Shown: positions 56,773-64,000 of the stretch, one piece after another
Layout of the letters: each line of letters begins with the position of its first letter
Position numbering within the stretch: the first letter of the stretch is position 1
From: Gaeumannomyces sp. JS-464
Lineage: Eukaryota > Ascomycota > Sordariomycetes > Magnaporthales > Magnaporthaceae
Length of the DNA stretch: 64,000 nt
Direction: 5' to 3'
Assembly: GCA_002197995.1 (NCBI GenBank)
Contig: NGZR01000007.1
Location: forward strand, 2,190,399 to 2,254,398
Program-made: the position numbers and the translations under genes
Notes under the pieces: generated by a model
The model's database searches: none
What the model saw: the letters and a program-made list of their open reading frames with translations, nothing else
What the model was told of the DNA's origin: nothing

Positions 56773-57603
56773 TCACATCTGAGAAGTCAGCACATCCTCC
56801 TCCTCACCTCCCTTCTCACCACCACCCCCGCCCTCCTTCTCGCCCCCCTTCTTCCCGCCCTTCCCGTCACCATCGCCACCCTTGCCGGGACCCGACGGGC
56901 TGTATCCCGGCCCGGGCACGGGCAGCGGGACGGGCACGGGCTTACCGGGGACGGGATAAGGGACCGGGACCGGGACGGGGGCGGGCGAAGGGTACGGGAG
57001 CGGCAGCTTTGGGAGCTTGGGTTCCTTGGGCTCGGGCTTTTTGGGCTCCTTCGGCTCGGGCTTCTCGGGCTCTTTCGGCTCTGGCTTCTCGGGCTCTTCC
57101 GGCTCGGGCTTCTCGGGCTTGGGCTCCTTGGGCTCTTTCGGCTCCGGCTTTTCAGGCTTGGGTTCCTTGGGCTCCGGCTTCTCGGGTTTCGGCTCTTTGG
57201 GTTCAGGCCTCTCGGGCTCTTTCGGCTCGGGCTTCTCGGGCTTGGGCTCCTTGGGCTCTTTCGGCTCGGGCTTCTCAGGCTCCGGCTCTTTGGGCTCGGG
57301 CTTCTCAGGCTTCGGCTCCTTCGGCTCAGGCCTCTCGGGCTTGGGCTCCTCGCCGCGCCGGTCCAAGACCTCGGATGTCGCGGAGGCGTATGCCGCCCGG
57401 GGAGCGGCGTAGCCGACCTCTTTGTTTCCGGGGACGTCGAGGGTTCTGAGGGCTCGCGGGTGTAAGCGTCGTAATCAGTCGACTGAAGCCAATATTGCCT
57501 TGTACTCCGCCGCGACCACCTACCTGTCTTCCGCGGTCTTGGAGATGGGGGCGGCCAGGACGGCGCTGGTGCCCATCAGCAGGATGAATCCGGTGAGACG
57601 CAT
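56773..57603 (-). CDS. Secreted Lys/Pro/Glu repeat protein
   Basis: Exon 1 (57603-57524) encodes a signal peptide (MRLTGFILLMGTSAVLA) and APISKTAED. The intron is 57446-57523 (GTAGGT..CAG). Exon 2 to 56773 gives 250 residues in all. After a short mature N-terminus (VPGNKEVGYAAPRAAYASA) there are about 110 residues made of KPEPKEPE units with variants. A Val/Pro dipeptide block (APVPVPVPYPVPGKPVPV) and a Gly/Lys/Glu-rich tail ending DVLTSQM follow. The repeat alternates fixed charges with Pro every second residue, so it should form an extended rod rather than a globular fold. It is likely a wall-associated or secreted filamentous protein. There is no GPI-type hydrophobic tail. No family is recognised. 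Confidence 0.8.
56998..57350 (-). repeat. Coding tandem repeat (Lys-Pro-Glu units)
   Basis: Degenerate 12- to 24-base units on the minus strand (GAGCCCAAG-type words) code for the KPEP/KEPE stretch of the neighbouring gene. The units differ by synonymous changes, so the peptide pattern is kept better than the DNA. Confidence 0.8.
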
Positions 57604-59427
57604 TGTTGCGGCGTGTGTATTGGTTGGATAGATTGCTATAGGGTACAAAACGAGGGGCCGCGGGAGACTGTGGGTGATTGAGCAAGCGCGAGATGATGAG
57701 GCTGCCGGAGCTGGAGGAGTGCTTGTTGGTGATGGGAGCTAGATCTTCTTCTGCTTCCCCGGATGGCCATGCCACCCACCTCTTTATACCCCAAAATCCC
57801 ACGGGGAGGGGGCATCGAGTCGATCGACGCGTCGCCACGATAGCCGTAACGGCTCAACGGTGCTCCTCGGTGTCGGCTCAAGGTTCGAGCGCGTCATTCT
57901 TGTCCCAGATCGGACCAGGCCTCGACGGGTCGAATCGGTGGCATGACGTGGGGAGAGTTTTCGTTGCGAGTCCTGCTCCTTCCGGCCGGCAGCTGATACT
58001 CCAGTGATCTGTGTGGTCGCTCCATGTCTAGAGCCGCTGGTAGGCGAGACGGTGTTGGGTGACTCTCCTATGCGACAGGTGTGGCCACCAGCGTGGTATG
58101 TGGTAAGATATCGTCTGTGAGCCGAAGATTCACGTCTGCCAGCGTCGTCTCATGACCTCTGGCATCTTGACAGACGTTTTGGCAGGCGTTTGCGAGACTG
58201 GCCGGGACCGTTGCTCGCAACACTGGGCGAATACGGCAGTCTTCCGGACTGATGGGATGTTTCTTCCTTGCCCATCTCATAGCCACAAGGAGGGGTAGTG
58301 GCCACGCCTAGTGGGCGCCAGACCGCAGCTTCTTAAAATGGAATTGGGTTCGCAGCAAGCCCCGACCTGCAGGTATCAGCAGGTGTCAGGAAGAACGGAC
58401 GAAGCTTTTTCACGGGCATCCCGTCCAGAACTGCCAGGTTGCCGATCTTGTCGAGACGTGGTTTGCAGCAAGAAACAGGACATGCAGCCTGGCCCGGGAC
58501 TCGGGATCGCTGCAGCTTCTCGCTGTTGAGCCGTGCGGGTATCGGCGTAATCGGATGGCAAGTTGTTGGGAAGCTCGGATGGTACCGTGGACCCGTTTGC
58601 CCCTCGCTCAACCCTACCCAGAGGTTAGACTTTCTAAACCCGGGATCTTACTGACTCGATTTGTATCGAGCCGAAAACGTTTCTTGTAGCTTGGTCAGAC
58701 CCTCCTCATTCCAGGCCCTACTGGCTTGCGGGGGATCTCGTCCATGGCTTCCTGTAACGAACCAGACCTGATAGATTACTTTGCCCCCCGGTTCAGGCCT
58801 GTTCTTCGGAGTAGGGGATACGAGCCTGTCCAGCCTGGGCGGCGCATACGCGTATCTGGACCACAAAGCTTCGAGACGACTCCTGTAGACAAAGGAGGCA
58901 ACCACGACCAGGTTATCGGGTTACGGGGAGAGTGGACTGAAGGCTCCAGTTTGTTTTTTTTTGACCTCTGGCACCCACCTGATCAGGCGTGGTTCATTGG
59001 CGTACTATCCCAGTAGCCTATGATGTGCATGTCCACCGGGCCGCATGCGGCTGGCCTTTCCATTCGCGCGGTTTTTGATTCTACGATGCCATTCCAGCGG
59101 CTGCAAGTGATAGCTGCCGCTCATAAAAGCGAGCAAGGCTGGCTGGTAGATGGACCTGCCCAGGCCGCATGCCCCGACCGCGCTCCATCATTCTGTTCCC
59201 TATACCCACCCATGCACCTGTCCACCCTCGCCAGCTTCTAAAGATAAAGAATTTCAGATCACATAGCAGAGATTCAGGAATAACCAGCGCTTATAGGCCC
59301 TTGGCGGCTTCCCACCACGTCTTCCGGCTACTCAACCCGCGACATCAAATCAGGAGCCAAGATCACTCGCAAGCTCATCCGTCTCCGGTCGAACTCTCGC
59401 GGCGCCTTCGAGGAGTACCGGCAAGCG
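57604..59427. other. Intergenic region, about 1.8 kb, no firm gene
   Basis: The left end is the promoter of the repeat-protein gene. Further right only short, unsupported frames appear. Between about 59317 and 59427 the frame of the next entry is open upstream. Confidence 0.4.
57782..57788 (-). promoter_or_regulatory. TATA box of the repeat-protein gene
   Basis: TATAAAG on the minus strand, about 180 bases ahead of the ATG at 57603. Confidence 0.55.
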
Positions 59428-59700
59428 ATGCATCAGGCGTTCGTGCGCGCCGCCCGGCTGAACAGCCAAGCCGGCATCGTCGGCACCACAGTCGCCTTCG
59501 CCTCCTTCATTCTGCTGTCGTCGCTGGATGCCATCCGCGCCCTCCTGGAGCGCCCCGGGCGCTACCGTCGGAGTCTCGAGGGCTGCGAGGGCGGCGACGA
59601 CAGCGGTGGCGCTACTAAAAAGGGAGGAGCCTCGCCGGCTGCAGGCCAGCTCGCGCGCAAGCCTCATCTGCGCCAGAAAGTTTCTGCTCGGAACCAGTGA
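59428..59700 (+). CDS. Possible small membrane protein or exon, uncertain
   Basis: A 90-codon frame from ATG 59428 has a short helix-like start (MHQAFVRAARLNSQAG) and one hydrophobic segment (IVGTTVAFASFILLSSLDAI), then a charged Gly/Lys-rich tail. The same frame is open upstream to at least 59317, with coding-like text (RKLIRLRSNSRGAFEEYRQA), so it may be the last exon of a larger gene whose earlier exons I cannot place. No family is recognised. The antiparallel frame at 59350-59667 is considered a shadow. Confidence 0.35.
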   Translation: MHQAFVRAARLNSQAGIVGTTVAFASFILLSSLDAIRALLERPGRYRRSLEGCEGGDDSGGATKKGGASPAAGQLARKPHLRQKVSARNQ

Positions 59701-60942
59701 GTGAGCACCTAGACGGCGCGTTCAGATGACATACTCTGGCGCTAATTTGCCCGAGATACAGTGCTCACCAGTCCCCTACCCGCCTGTCGCAGCCCCAGAA
59801 GGCCAAAGAGGCAGATATCCCGGAAAGTTCGCTCTGCCTAACGGGCGAGCCCGAGCCAGCACATCACCGAACGGACAGAGGGAGTATGTATCCAGCGATA
59901 TATGAGCAGTTAGCACCTCTGCCATCGGCCATCACCTCAGGACAGGCTGGCCAAGCTCGGCGCCCACCCCGGGCTCTCGGCATCAACCCATTCAGGCGGA
60001 CGTTCCCCTCGCGCCTCTACAGAAAAACTCTCCCGTCAACGCAGTTCCTACAGATCGGAGACAGAGCTGCGGGCCGCGCTCGGGTAGACCGGCGGCGTCC
60101 GTGCGAGAGATCGAAAATCATTCTTGGGGCCCAATTGTCTCGGCGCGCACACAATCCGCAAGGGAGGCACACACGCGACGGTTGGCAAGGGAGATGGCAC
60201 CTCGACTGAGCGTCCGAGTTTCCCCCCCCCCCCCGGCCGCCCCGCTGGGTCAAAGCTGATACTCCGGCTCGACTGCACCCATTGCGACAAGAGGAGGATG
60301 AGACTCCCTAGAGGAAACGGGTTCGGGTATCTCTTCGGGGAAGGACGTCAAGACCGAGATACGGGGTGCAAAGGAAAATGGGCGGAGAGGGACAGATGGC
60401 ACAAAAATGGGAGAGGAGGACTCTCGAAAAAGGAGATTCTAGAAGGGATTCCCTTGCCTGAGGGTATGGTCAGCCACAAGGGCAAAGCACCGGTCGTGTT
60501 CAGGAACGGTGTGGGTAGAGTCGTCTCTCGAAACCTGGCTGGTAGGGCGCTTCCATTCCATTCCATTCCGAGACGTTCCTCTAGGAACTGTCTCGTCTCG
60601 AGAGTGTACTGAACCGCACGTTGACTGCCTGTAACCGAACTACCTCGAATCTGCAGGGAATAGAGTCTGATTAAGCGAGCAGTCCGGCACGTCGAGGTCC
60701 TCGGGCCACTGGTTTGACATGGCTGGTATGGCATCTTTGGGCACGATGGCGAGATTGCGCTCCCGAGTCTGTGGGAAAAGGCTATGCAGTCTGATGGAGC
60801 GTCTCATGCAGCTGCGGGGAATAGACAGTGGCGGATTATGTTTCCACGGACGGCTCTCTTTTCCCCTCCTCTTCCTTGTCTACATCTCCATCCAGTCGTT
60901 CAAGTAAGGACCAAGGTAGTACGGGAACACCCCCGACTCCCA
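59701..60942. other. Intergenic region, about 1.2 kb
   Basis: No gene is supported. It contains a run of 13 C at 60222-60234 and a short ATTCC repeat at about 60551-60569. Confidence 0.4.
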
Positions 60943-62846
60943 CTAGAAGCCTGCGACATCTCCTATCTCGGTCGATGGGATCGCGATGGGAGCGATCTTG
61001 TCTCTTGCGTGCGTGCGCTGCTCAAAGTCGTAGGCGAGCGCAATCAGCTTCTCCTCGGTCCAGTGCGCGCCGAGAAAACTGATGCCGAATCTACATATGT
61101 CCCTTCACGTTAGCATTCTTCCGAGATGTTTGTTTTTTTCTCTCTCGATTACATGGCGCGGGTGAGAACGTCAAAGGGCGGCAAGGGGAAGACGAACGGG
61201 GTGTTAGGGCCGTGGAAAATAAGCCCCCTCTGGGAGCCCTCCTCGGGCCAGTCGGGCGGGTAGTTTCCTAGCGGCACCGTCACGACGGGTGCGCCGTTGA
61301 CGGCCGCCCAGGTGGACGCATAAAAGGTCGGCAGCACCACGGCGTCGAGGTTGTTCCGCTGGATGGAGCCGACCAGGCCGCCCTCGCCGCCAAAGTACAG
61401 GTTCTTCTGGTACGCCTCCCAGGCGCGCGGGTCCGTGTTGTTGAAGACCTGCGAGTCGAGCACCACGTCCCAGATGGCCGTGTCGCGGTCCGGGTACGCC
61501 TCGAGCTCGGACGTCTGCGTAAAGCGCCGGACGTCCTCGAGGCTCGCCACGCCCGTCGGGTTGCCCGACAGCTTGGAGAGGTAGCTGGCCAGGTTGACGA
61601 TGAAGTCGGCGTTCAGCACAATCATCTCGGCGTCGGACCCGCCCTGCTCAACGGCGGCTGTGAAGTTGGCCTCCCCCCGTATAATGGTCGCGCCGGCTTC
61701 CTCCATGAGTTTGAGCGCCTCCTCGAACGCGGCGATCTGCGGGTCCGAGCCGTTAGCGGCCCCGTAGACCTCGAGCACGTTCAGCGGGAAGCCGACACGG
61801 GCGCCGCGCAGGGCGGCACGGGCCGGGTCGCAGGCGGCGCCGTAGTCGGGGACGCCGGCGTCGCCGCCGGGGATGGCTGAGGTGTAGTTGTCGTTGGCAT
61901 CAACGCCCGCGATGGCCTGCAGCAGGCGCGCCGCGTCCTTGACCGTGCGCGCCATCGGGCCGACCGTGTCCTGGTGCTCGCTGATGGGAACGACGAGGTC
62001 GCGCGATGTCAAGCCGACCGTCGGCTTGATCCCGACGAGGCCGCCGACGCTCGAGGGGGAGATGATGGACCCGTCCGTCTCGGTGCCCAGGGCGGCCCAT
62101 GCCAGGCCGAGTGTGGATGCGACGGCGCTTCCGCTCGAGCTGCCCTGTGATGGTGTCAGCCACTGTGCGCTGGGGTTGGTATGGAAGGCAATAGGGCTTA
62201 ACGAACGTGGTATGGGAGTCTTGGGGCGATGAGATGGGGCAGCGGAAAGAAGAATAAGGCTTACGCTGGGATCCTGCCGCTCGTGATATGCGCCCATAAC
62301 CTGGCCGCCGTGGGCGCTCCAGCCGTTGCTGCTGTTCCTGCTCCGGTAGTTGGCCCACTGGCTCAGGTTCGCCTTGCCCAGGATGATGACCCCCGCGGCG
62401 CGCAGCTTGGCGGCAACAAACGAGTCCCGCGGCACGGTCGCGCCGAGGAGCGCGTACGACCCGGCCGTGTTGTTCATGGCGTCGGCCGTGGCGATGTTGT
62501 TCTTGATCAGCACGGGCACGCCGTGCAGCGGGCCCCTGGTGGCGCCCACGGCCCTCTCGGCGTCGAGCGCGGCCGCGACGGCGACGGCGTCGGGGTTCAC
62601 CTCGGTGACGGCGCGGAGGCGCGCGTTGGTCTCGTTGATGCGCGCCGTGTAGGCCATGACCAGGTCGACGCTGGTGAAGAGGCCCTGCTCCAGGCCGCGG
62701 GCCAGGTCGTCGAGGGTCGCGTCGATCAGGCGCGGGAACGGCTGGCCCTTGACGGTGATGTTGGGCTGTAGCGCCGCGAGGGCCGCGCAGAGCCATGTCG
62801 CCAGCAGCAGCACGCTGCTGAGATTTAAGGGCAGCATCTTGGGCAC
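60943..62846 (-). CDS. Secreted amidase (amidase signature family)
   Basis: ATG 62846 opens a signal peptide (LNLSSVLLLATWLCAALA). The catalytic Lys is in PVLIKNN (residue about 115). Intron 1 is 62145-62264 (GTAAGC..CAG). After it comes the Gly/Ser-rich GSSSGSAVAS with the cis-Ser, then ALGTETDGSIISPSS with the nucleophilic Ser. Together these are the family triad. Intron 2 (61091-61152, GTAATC..TAG) has a textbook branch site (GCTAACG). The last exon reads FGISFLGAHWTEEKLIALAY and ends at 60943, the usual amidase C-terminus. Reading through intron 2 would stop at 61149 and lose that end. The enzyme hydrolyses C-N amide bonds; its substrate is unknown, and secretion suggests an external one. 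Several N-glycosylation sites are present. Confidence 0.9.
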
Positions 62847-63553
62847 AGGGCCGTTTGTCCTGATGCCTTGGACGGCGGGTGAAGCGGGTGCGCGAGGGCG
62901 GCGTGTTTTCGTCGAGTGCTTAGTGCCGCAGTTCTCGTGCGAGATTCGCCCGGCTTATCGGGTAGTGTTTGATGTTCACCTTCCTCGGCACGTATGACGC
63001 AGGTCCCTGGTTCCCGGCCGGCATCAGACGAGTCAATCGAGCACGGCAGCGCGGGGTAGTTCCCCTACAAGGCAGGCCAAGAGTGAGTCGGGCCGTACTC
63101 TACCTTCTTTGTGGCTCGGGTGGTATGTATGTGCATTATTCGTACGTCCCTCGGACTCTGGCAACTCGGCGGCCCGGATCCTATTTGCCCGCTCGCATCA
63201 TGTTTGGACAAGGATCATGATCGCAGGATCGCGCAGCGCTGCTTGGCCCTCTTGCCGACTTGGGCTCTCGCTGACTCCGGCAATATTCCCGGCTGATTCC
63301 ATCGTTTCCGGGGGCAGAGGGATGGCAACGTGGGATTCTTACCTGGACAAGTGCCATATACATATGGGCCTGATTAGTCTCTATGTCACCAATACTCAGC
63401 CTCGGCTGGGTGACACTTCGTATCACCGAAGGCGTCTGTTTGCGGACCAGTCGAATCAAACAACCCCGAGATATCCCGCCTGGTACTGACAACGGCAATT
63501 CGATTGTATATACAGTTGCTTAGAAAATGACACATGCGTCCCGCATGCTCCCA
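62847..63553. other. Intergenic region, promoter of the amidase gene
   Basis: No gene is supported. It lies between the amidase start and the stop of the aldolase gene, both on the minus strand. Confidence 0.4.
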
Positions 63554-64000
63554 TCACTTGAAGCTCTTCAGCGGGATCGCCTCCTCGGCCTCCTCAAGCA
63601 CCTGCATCGTCTTGATGGTCCACTCCCTCTGCACCTCGCCCGGCTCCAGATACGGCTTGCGCGGCGCAAACGTTTCCCTGGCCTGGATCCCCAGGTGCTT
63701 CCTGCCGATAAAGTGCCACGCCGCAAACTTCGTCAGCGACAAGCCCTTCTTGCACGCCCACTCGGCGTTGCCCACCAGCTCCTGCAGCCTCTTGGCCTCG
63801 TCCGTCCTGCCCTCGCGCCACAGGTCGTAGACGCGCGCGGTCGCGCGCGGGAAGATGTTGCCCATGCCCGTGACGCAGCCGACACCGCCTCCCTCGAGCG
63901 TCGGGACCAGGTAGTCGGCCGAGCCGCCGTAGACGCCGAACTGGGCTGGGGAGAACTTGGACGCCAGGCGGACGACCTTGCCGACATTGCCGCACGTCAG
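63554..64000 (-). CDS. DHDPS-family aldolase/synthase, C-terminal part
   Basis: The last 148 codons of a gene that starts beyond the window. The sequence has VYGGSADYLVPTLEGGGVGCVTGMGNIFPR, shown here as two segments: VYGGSADYLVPTL and GGVGCVTGMGNIFPR. This is the Gly-rich C-terminal strand region of dihydrodipicolinate synthase / N-acetylneuraminate lyase enzymes. A helical tail follows (LVGNAEWACKKGLSLTKFAA) and the stop is at 63554. The catalytic Lys and Tyr lie in the missing part. In fungi this family includes keto-deoxy-sugar aldolases of the galacturonate pathway as well as hydroxy-oxoglutarate-type enzymes. The C-terminus alone does not decide between them. Confidence 0.8.
   Translation of the reverse strand: MTCGNVGKVVRLASKFSPAQFGVYGGSADYLVPTLEGGGVGCVTGMGNIFPRATARVYDLWREGRTDEAKRLQELVGNAEWACKKGLSLTKFAAWHFIGRKHLGIQARETFAPRKPYLEPGEVQREWTIKTMQVLEEAEEAIPLKSFK

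Noticed and set aside
56595..57449. 284-codon plus-strand frame rich in Ala, Ser and Trp
   Set aside because: Antisense of the Lys/Pro/Glu repeat; the minus strand has a signal peptide and proper splice sites.
1..64000. CRISPR array, rRNA operon, bacterial operon structure
   Set aside because: Spliced genes and fungal domains show a eukaryotic nuclear region; no spaced direct repeats or rRNA sequence were seen.

Overview
The window looks like filamentous ascomycete nuclear DNA, most likely Sordariomycetes (inference). The reasons are short GT-AG introns of about 55-120 bp with GTRAGT-type donors and at least one CTAAC branch site, a HET-domain gene, a Fot1/pogo transposon, a Tad1-like LINE, a zymocin-type LysM/GH18 chitinase, a fungal rhodopsin-like membrane protein, and GC-rich codons in genes set against AT-rich decayed transposon DNA. 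The species cannot be told from the sequence alone.

Layout. 1-5.2 kb: the 3' end of a membrane-protein gene, a HET-domain gene and a frame-broken remnant of a fungal transcription-factor-like gene. 5.2-9.6 kb: no gene seen. 9.8-13.7 kb: mannosyl-3-phosphoglycerate synthase (intact) and a secreted SnoaL-like protein. 14.8-16.65 kb: a complete pogo/Fot1 transposon with about 40-bp TIRs and a TA target duplication; its transposase frame is broken once. 16.9-19 kb: an F-box/LRR-like gene.

20.3-34.3 kb is an accessory island of secreted and wall-binding proteins. It holds a small secreted protein, a large LysM/CBM18/GH18 killer-toxin-alpha-like chitinase, a divergently transcribed secreted protein of unknown function, a protein built from two homologous repeats, a multi-LysM protein with a nonsense codon, and an 86-residue cysteine-rich secreted protein.

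34.98-45.6 kb is one three-level nest of transposons. A PIF/Harbinger element (14-bp TIR, TAA duplication) was split by a 479-bp TIR element (8-bp TTAATTAA duplication). That element was in turn split by a 6.1-kb Tad1-like LINE (16-bp duplication, ACTC tail). Every junction can be read, and removing the inserts restores the host transposase frame across the junction.

46-64 kb: an ankyrin-CorA-like gene, a rhodopsin-like membrane protein, an intact secreted S28 peptidase, a secreted Lys/Pro/Glu-repeat protein, a secreted amidase, and the 3' part of a DHDPS-family aldolase.

A feature of the whole window is that metabolic and secreted-enzyme genes have clean frames while most accessory genes carry single-base frame shifts. 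Whether this is real gene decay or local assembly error cannot be decided from this sequence. Regulation is visible only as TATA boxes ahead of some genes.
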